Source: Gaeumannomyces sp. JS-464 (Eukaryota > Ascomycota > Sordariomycetes > Magnaporthales > Magnaporthaceae). Taken from it: DNA of 64,000 bases. This document shows, one piece after another, positions 1-10,586 of this stretch. Position 1 is the stretch's first letter; every line of letters begins with the position of its first letter. Both the position numbers and the translations under genes were made by a program. Below the pieces are notes generated by a model. That model was not told the origin of the DNA. It made no database searches and saw only the letters and a list, made by a program, of their open reading frames with translations. Location of the stretch: assembly GCA_002197995.1 (NCBI GenBank), contig NGZR01000001.1, positions 11,365,501 to 11,429,500 of the forward strand, given 5' to 3'.

Positions 1-1246
1 AGCCCAGAGGGAGGGCTTCCCGAGCGGCTAGAAGAGAGAAAAACTTGGCGTTACGCGCGCACCGGTTTCCCTGATCCAAGATATCTTTCTCGGGTGCAAT
101 CATAGTCGGGAACCGATTCCATCGTCGATATTTGGCGACATCGGCCAGGAAGTTGACGATATCTCCGGGCTGGCGGCCGGGGAGCTGGATGCCGCCCAGC
201 GTTTCGCTGACGAGCTCCTTCTTCCTTCGCGCGCTGTGTTGCTTGAGGGCTTTGCCGTACCCCTTCGCGACCGCGAATATGTCCTGGACGCCCCTGCCTG
301 GGGCAAGCGACCGAGCCACCGTGTCGATCTCGTCGGCCGTAAAGTCGGCGTGGATGATAATGCCATTTTGAATGACATCCTTGTGAAGGCGTTTATTTTC
401 TCTAACCAGCTGGGCCCTGACGACGTACTTCAGGTAAGGGCGTCTGCCTCCTTGCAACACCGACGGCTGTGGCGCAATATCTGTGACGGCCTGGAGCTGC
501 AAGGCGCGGCCACGCGCTCTGAAGTTTGCCGGTGATGTCGGAGGAATCCGACTTCTTGGTGGCCTCGGGGTTTCTGCTGGAGGCGGAGGACGAAAAGCGG
601 GTCGGGGAGGAGCGGCGGCGGTCGACGGAGCAGGGGCGGCGGCGGGCTTCGGCGGAGCAGGAGCGGCGGCGGTCGGCGGAGCAGGAGTGGCAGGGTTCGC
701 TACCCGCATCCTATACGGGCCTCTCTGGCCAACCGGCGGCCGAGGCCGAGGCCGAGGCGGGGTCGGCCGCCGAACTTCATGCTCGGGCGATGTAGGCTTC
801 GGAGTGGTCGATATCGGGGATACGTTGTCATCGCTGTCGTCGCTCGAGACGCTTACAACCGACTGTGGAGATGGCGGGTTCAATGCGGCGCTTGGTTTGG
901 GTGGTGGGCGCTGCGACGGCGTCGCGGATCGATTCGATGAACTCGGAAGGGCGCTGGCGATTGTTGTCGTCGCCGTCGCCGTTGAAGAGAGGGAGCCGGG
1001 TAGCTTGTTTACATTGAAATCGGGACCGCTGGCGACTTCAGTAGCCTCAATCCTCATCCGCTTAGCCGGCGGAGCATCGATTATGTCCCCATTGATGTTG
1101 GAGGACCGCTGCCGCGGTGCCCTCAGGTTGGACAGGGTCAGCAGAGGCGTCGCCGTTGGGGCCGGTGCCGGTGTGGGCGCCGGTGTCTCGTCATCGCTGA
1201 TGATGACAATAGGCCTGGTAATGGTCGCGACGGCAGTTAATGTCAT
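1..1246 (-). CDS. Unrecognised disordered protein with N-terminal SUMO-interacting-like motif (partial, runs off the left edge)
   Basis: One open frame runs from an ATG at 1246 down to base 1 without a stop, giving at least 415 residues; the 3' end lies outside the window. The next upstream ATG (1254) hits a stop after three codons, which supports this start. Residues 12-21 read PIVIISDDET, the hydrophobic-plus-acidic pattern of a SUMO-interacting motif. The next ~250 residues are Pro/Ala/Ser-rich and look disordered, with a basic PPAKRMRIE stretch that could be a nuclear localisation signal. From about residue 290 the sequence becomes ordered and helical (ADEIDTVARSL, IFAVAKGYGKALKQH). A chromatin or DNA-repair role fits the SIM and basic patch but is inference; I do not recognise the family. 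Confidence 0.7.
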   Translation of the reverse strand, partial: MTLTAVATITRPIVIISDDETPAPTPAPAPTATPLLTLSNLRAPRQRSSNINGDIIDAPPAKRMRIEATEVASGPDFNVNKLPGSLSSTATATTTIASALPSSSNRSATPSQRPPPKPSAALNPPSPQSVVSVSSDDSDDNVSPISTTPKPTSPEHEVRRPTPPRPRPRPPVGQRGPYRMRVANPATPAPPTAAAPAPPKPAAAPAPSTAAAPPRPAFRPPPPAETPRPPRSRIPPTSPANFRARGRALQLQAVTDIAPQPSVLQGGRRPYLKYVVRAQLVRENKRLHKDVIQNGIIIHADFTADEIDTVARSLAPGRGVQDIFAVAKGYGKALKQHSARRKKELVSETLGGIQLPGRQPGDIVNFLADVAKYRRWNRFPTMIAPEKDILDQGNRCARNAKFFSLLAAREALPLG

Positions 1247-2708
1247 GACGACATGACGGTTTAGGCGGGCAAACAGCGGATGGAAGAGGTATCGTGGCCG
1301 ACTAGGGCGGCCCGTTGGCGGCAGGCCGGTACCGGAGAATCGCGTCGCGTGGCGGCGCCGTTGCGGGAGCAAAAAAAAAAGCACTTACATCGAATATACT
1401 CCTCCGTCCCACGCGACGCGTCGTTGAATTCCCTCGACTTTGCAGTTAAATCGCAGTAATACGGGCTGGCTGTCGTCCAAGTGTTGTGGATATAGGTTGT
1501 GTTTACCCATTTAGCGTTTTTAAAACCAAGCGGAATTTTAAAAGTGGGCAATGTTATGTCACAACCCTACAAAAAAAATTGAAAGAAAAATAAACATAGA
1601 AAAATATAGCAATTATTTAATATGTACTAATAGTTTACAATTAACTTTACACTTTAATTTTATTTTGCATTATACGCTTTACCTATTTAGTTTTTTTTTC
1701 GTGCCCTTTTTCTCTTTTACAGCGTTGGCTCGTTATTAATTGTTTTTGTTAAACAAATACAGCTTATTTTCATTATTAAGTTGTTCTTATGCTACTCATA
1801 ACTTTCTTTATTGCTTCCTCACGCAAACCTGACATGTTTTAATGCCTTTAATCTTTTCAACATTAGCGACCGTGAGGTTGGATTGAAATACAAGCCTGGC
1901 TGAAAATCTACTAGCTTAATTTATTGTTTCAGTGTCGTGTGTTTAACAAGATGCCACATGGCTGCTATAAAAACTGTCAATTCTCCAGTTTCCAATGAGG
2001 GTCCTTCTTCTTCCTTTGCTGCTTTTCTCGGCTGAGTTTGAAATGGACCTCCCGACCTGCTGGAAGCTTGTACCCCACGGGGCTCAATGGTGTTGGCGGT
2101 GACAACGCGTGGGTCAGTCCCCCGGGACCACGGGTTAAACCCCACGACCGCCAGCCAGTGTCGGAGTGACTTAAAACGGAACCTAGGGGCACGACAAAGA
2201 TCGGACGAGCAATGTCTGGTTTTTACAAACTTAAAGGGCAATTGAAGGGTAGCCAGCCACGAGAGTCTTCGGGAAAGGACCACGAACTTGAACCAACTAG
2301 CGCTAGCGACATCACGGCTTTTTCTACTTTTTGCTACACGCGAAACCCTTTGTGCGTTCCCTGTATTTTTCACCTGCTTAGGTACCTCCCAGGCACCTGC
2401 CTTGGGTCAGCGTCCGGGGTTGCAGTGAAGCGGCTAATAAACGCGCTGCGAGGCGCCGGGGTCAGGGCTCCCGTCGCTTGCCTGCCAGCGGGGTACGAAG
2501 ATCCTCGAGCGTGCGTGCCTGCCCGGAACTGGTGTGGGCCGCGGGTCCATTCCGCCGTTCTGGAATTTTTTTTTTTCTTTTCCGAGACGGCACTGGAATT
2601 TTAGCCTCCGTGACCTCCATCGAGGAGGACTTTTTCTCATCTTTCTTCCATTTTGGATACAACTACCGGATAATAGCGCTTCCCGTCGGCCGTGTGTAAA
2701 AAGCAGCC
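1247..2708. other. Intergenic region with an AT-rich core
   Basis: No supportable gene. Positions about 1545-1925 are strikingly AT-rich (long A and T runs, many TA steps) compared with GC-rich flanks. Around 2085-2190 there is a GC-rich block with a small inverted repeat (GGGTT-A-AACCC near 2133). A T-run lies at 2566-2575. The 3' part should hold the promoter of the RRG9-like gene. Confidence 0.6.
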
Positions 2709-3671
2709 ATGGCGTGCAACTGTCGCACCGCCGCTTTGCGCCTGTTCGTCCGTGGCTTCGCGCAGCTTCACGTTTCCGAGCCCACACCGGCTGCGGCGTC
2801 GCTGCGTCAGAGGGTCCGCCCTGCTCCGAGACCGTTCGCGGTGAGCCCCGGTCGCAGCATTTCCTCGTCGGTGCCATGCCGCGGGTCTCATGTCACCGCC
2901 TCGGCCGAAGCCCTGCCAACCTCCTCGTCAGCCCGTGAAGAGAGCAAAGCCGACCAGCCCCGAGGCGACAAGGAAGCTGCAAGCCGCCGGGCAGCGACAA
3001 ACAGCGCCGTCACGGACATGACCCCCGAGGCCGTTGAGGCGCTGGCTTCGGAGATCTTGTCAACAACTTCGCACCAGAGCACCTACACAGCTCACGGCTA
3101 CTCATCCGAGCCAGACTCGGCTGAACTTCAAGATTACGACATGGAGGATGTCGCTGGATGCAATACAAGGCGCGACAGGGACCCGAACCAGAAAGATAGG
3201 GAGAGGAAGAAGAAGGCGGCCGCTCTCAGGCCACCAAAAGAGGACAAGGCGCCCCCGGCACAGACTGCCAAGTTGAAGCGCGAACCCTGGCAGAAACAAA
3301 AAGAGGCTCTCGCAAAAAAGTTCGGCGACGAGGGGTGGAATCCGCGCAAGCGGCTGTCGCCGGACGCGCTTGCGGGGATCCGGGCACTGCATACCGAGTT
3401 CCCAGAAACCTTCACCACTGCATGGCTGGCGGCCAAGTTCGAGGTTTCGCCCGAAATGATTCGGCGCATTCTCAAAAGCAAGTGGAGGCCTACGCCAGAG
3501 GAGGAGGAGGAACGCGAGCGGCGCTGGTTTAACCGCGGCAAGAAGATCTGGGAGCGCAACGCGGAGCTGGGCATGCGCGTGCCCAGGAGTTGGCGCAATG
3601 TCGGGGTCAAGAACCGGAGGAGGCCCAAGCCCAGAGATGACTTCGCTGGTCTCAAATCGCCATACAGGTAG
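2709..3671 (+). CDS. RRG9: RRG9-like mitochondrial protein required for respiratory growth
   Basis: Single exon, 320 residues, no frame break. The N-terminus is rich in Arg, Ala and Ser with few acidic residues (RTAALRLFVRGF), as expected for a mitochondrial targeting sequence. The middle is charged and low-complexity. The C-terminal third holds the Rrg9/neugrin signature: KKFGDEGWNPRKRLSP, then a helix-turn-helix-like stretch (FPETFTTAWLAAKFEVSPEMIRRILKSKWRP) and an acidic/Arg run before WFNRGKKIW. Yeast Rrg9 is needed to maintain mitochondrial DNA and respiration; its vertebrate relative neugrin acts in mitochondrial rRNA metabolism. Length fits fungal family members. The start at 2709 is the first ATG of the frame and is followed directly by the presequence-like segment. 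Confidence 0.88.
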   Translation: MACNCRTAALRLFVRGFAQLHVSEPTPAAASLRQRVRPAPRPFAVSPGRSISSSVPCRGSHVTASAEALPTSSSAREESKADQPRGDKEAASRRAATNSAVTDMTPEAVEALASEILSTTSHQSTYTAHGYSSEPDSAELQDYDMEDVAGCNTRRDRDPNQKDRERKKKAAALRPPKEDKAPPAQTAKLKREPWQKQKEALAKKFGDEGWNPRKRLSPDALAGIRALHTEFPETFTTAWLAAKFEVSPEMIRRILKSKWRPTPEEEEERERRWFNRGKKIWERNAELGMRVPRSWRNVGVKNRRRPKPRDDFAGLKSPYR

Positions 3672-5850
3672 GACCCCGCACCTGGCAGTCTTGATGGCAT
3701 GGGCCAGGCTTATGGTGTCAGTGCATTATCAACATGTACCAATACTCGAATATTCCATCTCTTGCATATGTTCGCCTTTCTTCTCTGCTCGTGGTCTCCG
3801 GCGCATTGCCGCGGCATGAGCACCTGAACAAACATCTGAAACATACCTGCGTATGCAACCACTGAAGCCTAGATCCAACGGTCGGATCGTGCGGGCAGCG
3901 TGGCTGCTACCGCACTCAAGCACGAGTAAGCTTGTGCTGCAAGTGGCTCAAAGTACTGAGGCTACGTACGAAAGTAACGGCCCACCTCGAAGTACCTACT
4001 AGGGACCCCATGTTCCAAGCAATCCAATCACAAATTTTTGAAAAGAGAAAAACCATCCCTGCTTGAGAAAGATACATCTGCCACACTTGCGGATTCCGCA
4101 CCGCACTGATTGGGTTTCCAGTGAGTTGACGTCTGAATTTTCTGCTAGGACGAGCCAGGATAGCCTTGGATGTAGCGCGGGACCTATCCCTGGGCCGTTA
4201 CTTACCGATCCGACCTACGTAACCCGCTCTTCACATAGTGTACCCATGAAATGCGATGTCCGACTTCCATCACGTGGACGTGCGGAGATGGGACTCTTGA
4301 CGCTTGGCCGTGTGCTGATCGCTATCTGGGATGATGCATGGGTCTGTTGCAGCATTTTGGCACAGGTTCATGCCACAAGCAATGCATGGAATGAGGCCTT
4401 ATGCAATGCACGATAAGATCGTTGATCAACGCCGCTCCCGAGACTCCCAAGGTGCTGGAAATGAGAAAGTGGCTTGGAGCGCTTTCCGTCACATCTCAAA
4501 TGCAAAGCTCGTCACCAATCACACTCAAGGGTCCAATGCTGAATCCCCCTGAGCTGCTGGAGCCCTGGAGGTTTTCAGCCCGGAAGTGTAGCAAATGGCA
4601 ATTTCGTCGCCCACATGCCCGCAAAAGTGGCTTGGCTTGGACAGGCCTCGACAGCCAACTGAGCCCGAGTCATTATGGTTTTGTCGGGTCCTCGTCCGGA
4701 CCTTTCCGGGCGGCATAGCGTATGCAGCAATTTTCTCGATGGTGCGCCGTCGGGGGGCCGCCCTTCTGCAGATACCAGAGAGACGGCCATCGCACAAACG
4801 AACCAAGCGACTTCTGGTCGTAAAACGGAACGTGCTGGTGGTCCATCCGCGGTGGAGGAGCAGCTCGCAGGCGCCCGCTCTGTGCTCACCGTCACCTGGG
4901 CCCACAGAATGCGGGCTATCGACTGGGGCCCCCAAGCTTCAGATGGGCCAGTGATGCGCACGAGCCAAGTGCCTGCTGCCAAAAAGGGCAAGGCCCATAT
5001 CCCCAATTGATCGGTGATTGGCTGGACGAGAGCCTAAAATCCTGCGTTTTGACCCGGTAACGGCCAGCGCGAGCTCTGACCCCTGCACTAAACACACGGA
5101 ATGGAAAGGCCAACCCTGTCGCCTTGCCCAGGCCGGAAATCCAACAAGTTGAAAGGCTGGGAACTGGTGGGTACTATTGAAGCGTGGGCATCCCTGCTGC
5201 CTTTGAGCGGCCGTCACTTTTGCAATTCGACCTCGACTCCTTTTTTTCCTCCATCGCAGATTTGTGTGACAGTTGGATTTTTTTCTTGCTTGGTCGACGT
5301 CGTGTTCATGATTTCTTGTCGTCATTGTCGAGGCGCCTTTGCAGCTCCAGCTTCGCGCCTCTAAGTTGGTTGGAGGGGAATTTTCCCCATTACACTGTAC
5401 GTCGCGCCATTGGAGCGCCCTGGCCAGCCCAGCCCAAACCCACAACCCGACCCAAGTCCACGGCTGCAGGCTCCCGCCTCTGCCATTCTGGCTGGACATC
5501 TCGAGAAGTGGCGGTCCGGCCTCGACAGCCTCGAACAACGGCGCCGGGCGTGGACCTTGTTTCTTTACTGACGCGTAGAATACGACTTGCAGCGTTATTT
5601 TCCTTCCTTGCACTGTCCCTTCTGTTCGCTTCAATTCCAGCGTGAAGCTGCTGAGACATTGCGCCCACGCGTTTCGTGTTGCTCTCACCGCAGACATTCC
5701 CTCCGCCCTCCAGACCGCCGCAGGATGATATAGATTCCCCCTTTTTTCTTCGCCATCGCCCTGCGCCCTCTGTGCCCTCCGTGTCCTCCTGCCTCGGGCC
5801 CCCAACAACACCCATCTGCTGTTGTCGACAGGAAGGCAAATGCGATCAAG
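3672..5850. other. Intergenic region / long 5' leader of the WD40 gene
   Basis: About 2.2 kb without a supportable gene. Long frames exist on both strands but have no recognisable family sequence. The last 600 bases are C/T-rich, typical of a fungal promoter or 5' UTR. A CAG at 5831-5832 after a pyrimidine-rich stretch could end a 5'-UTR intron just before the start codon; this is a guess. Confidence 0.5.
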
Positions 5851-8800
5851 ATGGCTTCCACTCCCTCGTCCAACCGACTCAAGCTCACCCCCGCCAACTC
5901 TCCGTTCCTTGCCCGCCCCTCCCGGTCGCCCATTCGAGCCCGCACCGTCGTAGACTCGTCCCGCCTGTCTCTGAAACGGGTCATCGGGACAACCTGCGCG
6001 TCGCCCACCGGTTTTGACACCATCCAGTCATGCTTCGCCTACATCGCCGGCGGCGCCGTCGTCGTCGTCGACGTTCAGGGCAAGGAGTACTCGCAGCGCT
6101 TCTACCGCGCCCGCCCGACCGCCGTGCCCGTGTATGGTGTCTCTCCCGTGCTGCACGCCCCCTCGACACCGAACTCGACGCCCAAGGCCAACGACAGCCG
6201 CAATCGCGTCGCCGCCTCGAGCCACCGAGACTCGTACGGGGCCAGCGAGGATTCGCCGGGATCCAAGACCTGGACCCAGCGGGAGCGCATAAAGGCCGCC
6301 ACATGCCTCTCACTCAGCCGTGACGGGCGCTTCCTGGCCGTGGGCGAGACCGGGTACGCGCCGAGGGTGCTCATCTTCAACCTCCAGGACAGCTCGTCGG
6401 ACGTCCCCCTTGTGTCCATCAGCGAGCATGCGTTCGGCGTAAATGCCGTGGCATGGTCGAGTGACACCAGGTTCCTGGCTTCTCTGGGGTCCGCAAACGA
6501 CGGCTTTCTTTACATTTGGAGGATCGACCCCAAGACAGGCGCGGCGAAGATGTTCCAGCAGAACCGGTGCACTTCGTTCGTGCGCGGCATGGTGTGGATG
6601 GGCAGCAGCCTCATCACATTTGGGGTGCGCCACATCAAGGCATGGAAGGTTGAGGAGGCCCAGTCGACGTCCCCCTCCAAGAAGAACTTCCCGGGCGACG
6701 GGTCGTTCCCTGTGTCACAATTCCAAAAACCCCTGCCCGGACGCAACGTCGTCCTCGGCTCCCTCTTGGACGCCACGTTCACGTGCGCGGCCTCCATCGA
6801 CGAGGAGAAGGCCATTTTCTGCTCGGAAACGGGCGATGTTGCTCTCCTCGATGACTCGGGAAAGCAGACGAGGCTGGTCAGAGTCACCGGCCTCGACTTT
6901 CCCGTACACTGCATCTCCATCCGAGATGGGATCGCTCATATCAGCGGTAAGAGTGGCCATTTTGCTACTCTGGACGTCACGAAGCTGGCTGATGGCAAGG
7001 CCGGCTGTGTCATCAGCGCCACCGAATCAGGTCACGGCCTGCTTGCTCTGGGTTTTCTTGACGAACATCTCGTCACCATCGATGCCCGGCAGTCCATCGA
7101 TGTGTGGGACCCGAAACACACGCCAGGAGAGGACTGCAGCAACTCTTTACATATTCCAATCCCCGGGCATGGAGATCCCATAATGGGCGTCCAGGTGCTC
7201 TCGAGGCCTAACGCATCTGGTGCCGCCTTCTTCACCTGGTCGGCAGCTGGAAATATCATACTATGGGATCTAGAAGGGACAGTTAAAGCGACCTTTGACG
7301 TTGCTATCGAGCAAACAGAATGCTTCAACGAAATCGGCCAACCAAACGAGCTGTGCATAGTGGCAGCATCTCAAGGAGGTGACCTGTTCGCGGCTGCCGA
7401 CAGGCTGGGCGTCCTGAGGGTCATCGATTTTACCACCAAGGAGTGCCTGATGGACACCAAGGCTCACTCATCCGACTGCCAGGTAGTGGCAATTTACGAG
7501 GGCGAGACCAAGGTTCTCATGGCCTCATGTGGACGAGACCGCACAGCGCAGCTCTTCCAGCGAACCTCGGCCGGCGTTTTCGAGCATTTCCAGACATTGG
7601 AGTTTGCAGCCAAAGTCGTCAACGTGCTGATACCCTCGGGCGACAAGGTCATCACGTGCTCTCTTGACCGGACGCTCCAGATCCACGATCTCGTTTCAAA
7701 AGAGGACGATCCCGACGCTGTTGCAGCGATCCCCTCGCGCGTCATATCATTGAAGTCGTCGCCCGCATCTATGGTCATGGCGGCAGATGAGAAGTCGATA
7801 TACGTATCACTACTAGATCGGTCGGTCTGCCAGTACGAGATCGCCACTGGCCGCCTCATGACCTTCTTCAAGTGTATGGACGAGGGGGGCGTCGAGTCGG
7901 TCGTCCTGGATTCACTCATTTACGGGCCATCGACCAACGAAGGCGAACCTTCAATTCTGCTCGGCATGTCCAACAGAGACAAGTCGGTTCGCATGTACGA
8001 CTCAGCCTCGGGCTCCTTCTTGGACCGCGAATGGGGCCACACCGAGGCCATCAACGGGGTGACCCTGATCGACGACGAGGAGGGACAGTGCCGTAAGGTC
8101 GTGAGCGTGGGCTCGGATGGGACAATCCTGATCTGGGCGCTCGATCTGAGCGACCCGGTTGTGGGGTCTGAAGCCAGAGATCCATCCCCAGCCAAGGAGA
8201 TTACACTCACATCGACACGGCCCCCTCTTCGACGAGTCCTCTCCAAGGCAGAACTTGCCGAGTTTCAGCGGCCCTCGTCATCGGGCGGGCGCAAGTCGCC
8301 GCCCCGGTCCATTGGCCGACGGACGCCGAGATACAGCGTGTTGGCTGGGACACTAAAGACGCCGTCGTCAGCGGCGCAGCCGACATCTCCAGCCAGCGCT
8401 ATCGCAGAAGACACTCCTACCCGAAGGGTGTCACCTGCTGCTAGTCCTTCGGAAAGCCCGCCCCCGACCAGCCCCAAGGATAGCCCGAAGACGCGGGTTA
8501 GGAGACCCTCTCTCCCGTCACTGGGCGCGACTCCCCCGGCCCCGGCATCGACCGGGATCCGCAAGAAGGGGAGCGTCAACAACCTCCGCGCCTCGACGGT
8601 CAGCAGCGGGTCCTACGGGTTCGGGTCGCTCAACATGGCGACGGAGCAGGCGAGCCGGACGCTGCGGGCGTACCGCAAGAAGCTGTCGTCGGCGGACCCG
8701 ATCCGGCAGGACGCGCTCGCCGAGCTGGACCAGGAACTCCGGCTGACGGCCGCGGCGCTGGGCGATCGGGCGATCCGTTCAAAGGCCATGAGCGAGGGCC

Positions 8801-9060
8801 TGCTCAACGGCCTGCTAGACCAGTACTCGGAGCGGCTCGTCTCGATGCTGGACGAGAAGCTCCGCCTCCGCGGCATCGTCAGCAGCCCCGCTGCGTCAGA
8901 CGGGGCGAGCGCCGTCGTCGCGGCCGCGGCCGCGGTTGCTGCCGCGACGTCGGATAAGACGGAGCGTCCGCCGAGCGGCTCCTCAGGTTCTACGAGTATT
9001 GTCGAGTCCGAGATCACGGCCGTCGAGGGCGCGGCAGACGCAAACGCCGTTTCTACTTAG
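5851..9060 (+). CDS. WDR62/MAPKBP1-like WD40-repeat protein
   Basis: Uninterrupted frame of 1069 residues. The N-terminus (SLKRVIGTTCASPTGF, then AYIAGGAVVVVDVQGKEY) matches the opening of the metazoan MAPKBP1/WDR62 family, including the unusual 'cell-surface-to-WD' start of the first propeller. WD-type repeats continue to about residue 770: FLAVGETG, GVNAVAWSSDTRFLASLGS, VVSVGSDGTILIWAL. A Ser/Pro-rich disordered region follows (about 780-930), then a charged helical segment (about 930-1010) that may mediate dimerisation, as the C-terminus of WDR62 does. Animal WDR62 is a spindle-pole and JNK scaffold; the fungal function is not established, so a MAPK- or spindle-linked role is inference. 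No intron is needed and no frame break is seen across 3.2 kb. Confidence 0.82.
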   Translation: MASTPSSNRLKLTPANSPFLARPSRSPIRARTVVDSSRLSLKRVIGTTCASPTGFDTIQSCFAYIAGGAVVVVDVQGKEYSQRFYRARPTAVPVYGVSPVLHAPSTPNSTPKANDSRNRVAASSHRDSYGASEDSPGSKTWTQRERIKAATCLSLSRDGRFLAVGETGYAPRVLIFNLQDSSSDVPLVSISEHAFGVNAVAWSSDTRFLASLGSANDGFLYIWRIDPKTGAAKMFQQNRCTSFVRGMVWMGSSLITFGVRHIKAWKVEEAQSTSPSKKNFPGDGSFPVSQFQKPLPGRNVVLGSLLDATFTCAASIDEEKAIFCSETGDVALLDDSGKQTRLVRVTGLDFPVHCISIRDGIAHISGKSGHFATLDVTKLADGKAGCVISATESGHGLLALGFLDEHLVTIDARQSIDVWDPKHTPGEDCSNSLHIPIPGHGDPIMGVQVLSRPNASGAAFFTWSAAGNIILWDLEGTVKATFDVAIEQTECFNEIGQPNELCIVAASQGGDLFAAADRLGVLRVIDFTTKECLMDTKAHSSDCQVVAIYEGETKVLMASCGRDRTAQLFQRTSAGVFEHFQTLEFAAKVVNVLIPSGDKVITCSLDRTLQIHDLVSKEDDPDAVAAIPSRVISLKSSPASMVMAADEKSIYVSLLDRSVCQYEIATGRLMTFFKCMDEGGVESVVLDSLIYGPSTNEGEPSILLGMSNRDKSVRMYDSASGSFLDREWGHTEAINGVTLIDDEEGQCRKVVSVGSDGTILIWALDLSDPVVGSEARDPSPAKEITLTSTRPPLRRVLSKAELAEFQRPSSSGGRKSPPRSIGRRTPRYSVLAGTLKTPSSAAQPTSPASAIAEDTPTRRVSPAASPSESPPPTSPKDSPKTRVRRPSLPSLGATPPAPASTGIRKKGSVNNLRASTVSSGSYGFGSLNMATEQASRTLRAYRKKLSSADPIRQDALAELDQELRLTAAALGDRAIRSKAMSEGLLNGLLDQYSERLVSMLDEKLRLRGIVSSPAASDGASAVVAAAAAVAAATSDKTERPPSGSSGSTSIVESEITAVEGAADANAVST

Positions 9061-10586
9061 CGGGTGAAACACCACTCGGCTATTCACCCAGACATTACGC
9101 TTTCTAATCACCTTTGTCACTCCGGTTCCGCCTACTGTATTACTACGACCACTATACTTGATACCCAATTTCCCTACAAAATCGTATATGTCGACGACGC
9201 CGGCCACGAGTCAGATCGCCCCGCCAGCAGACATGGCGGGGCTGCCAGATGTTCAAAGCTAGCCAGCACACTCGAAAGCGTGCTCTTTTTACTCTGTTTC
9301 TTTGTCAGCGGTTATTACTTCTATCACGCCAGGCGTTTGGCGTCTTTGAACGAATGGGTTTTGGGGAGTTTTGCATGCCCCCAGTCAGCGCAAGCTGAGA
9401 CGAACGGAGACTGGGCAAGCAGGCTCAGCCAGCAAGCTCGATATGAGCATTTCTAAAAAAAAAAAAAAAAGAAGAATTCTCCGAGCCATAACTACTACTC
9501 TAACGGATAGATGGACGGATGGGATCGCAGCGGCCTTGATATGGCTCTCTGCGCGAAGCGTTGCTCTTGGCTTTTGTTCGTTCGTGCCAGGAGCAGCTTT
9601 GTGTCTTTTTTTCCCTTTTTGTCGTGTTTTCTCCTTTTTTGGTATCTTTTGGGGACTTCTGGCGTTTTGGGGGTTTGGGCCTTGACAGATGTCGGTCCAA
9701 TCCTGGTTGGTGTTTCTTATGTCTCTTGTTTTACGTCTTTTCTTGGCGCAATAGTATGGTTATCGAACGGTGCCAGCTTGGAAAATTATTCATTTGTCTC
9801 GGTTTTTTTTCCCCCTTGGGTTTGCTGGTGGATGGTGGTCGTCCCTGAGCGAATGAGATTATCTCTTTTATCCCACATGCAGCTTGTCACCCTCGGGAAG
9901 TGGCTAGTATCGTCTTGTGTGCACAGACAAGGCTCGGGTCCTCGGTGTCGCATGACAGTTTAGATTTGACAGCGACATGACACTCGAGATGTTGGATAGT
10001 TTGGGCATTAGTGGGGCCGGTTAGCGGCTAGTCGAGGCGGCGTGTTTGCTTTATCGAACTAATAAAACAAGCTGATAACAGGCACAGTGGTGGCATTGAC
10101 TGACAACATATGGGCTCGTTTGTCTAAACAGCCAGCCCTGTTTGTTCCTCGGCGTCAGGCCGCGGTCGTCAAGGCACGCACTCAACAGAAACCGTCGGTG
10201 AGGTGGGCCGACAGGGTTCTCTCTGCAACACGGATCGTAGCGGGAATGCGGGGGAACGGGCAGCAAAACGGACAGGGGGTGATATCAGATAAGGGCCCAC
10301 TGGGAGAGCTCAAACATTGGGACATTTCTACTGCCCCTCCATGGAAGCAAGAGTCAGAGCTTGCCCGGAGGAAGGGTAGGTGGGTGTGTGGTGTTGTTGG
10401 ATTGGCTGGCCGACATCGCAGCTTCCGTCTTCTCGCTCGTCACAATTTTTTTCTTTTCTTTTTCCTTCCTTTTGTTGCATCTTACTCACACAGAAGCAAC
10501 CAACCCACAGCCACCGACGAGCAAGCACCAGAGCTTCACCACTCTCCCAATTGATAGATAGCCCGTTCTACAGCACGCTAGCCACA
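9061..10586. other. Intergenic region between the WD40 gene and ARG1
   Basis: No gene recognised. Contains an A-run at 9456-9470 and T-rich stretches at 9595-9660 and 10445-10480. The latter is a pyrimidine-rich tract about 110 bases before the ARG1 start codon and is probably its core promoter or 5' UTR. Confidence 0.5.

Noticed and set aside
483..1256. 257-codon plus-strand frame rich in Gly and Ala
   Set aside because: It is the antisense of the Pro/Ala-rich region of the minus-strand SIM protein, which alone has sensible composition and a start.
4939..5811. 290-codon minus-strand frame upstream of the WD40 gene
   Set aside because: No recognisable motif; overlaps a C/T-rich leader, whose antisense purine-rich strand tends to be open by chance.
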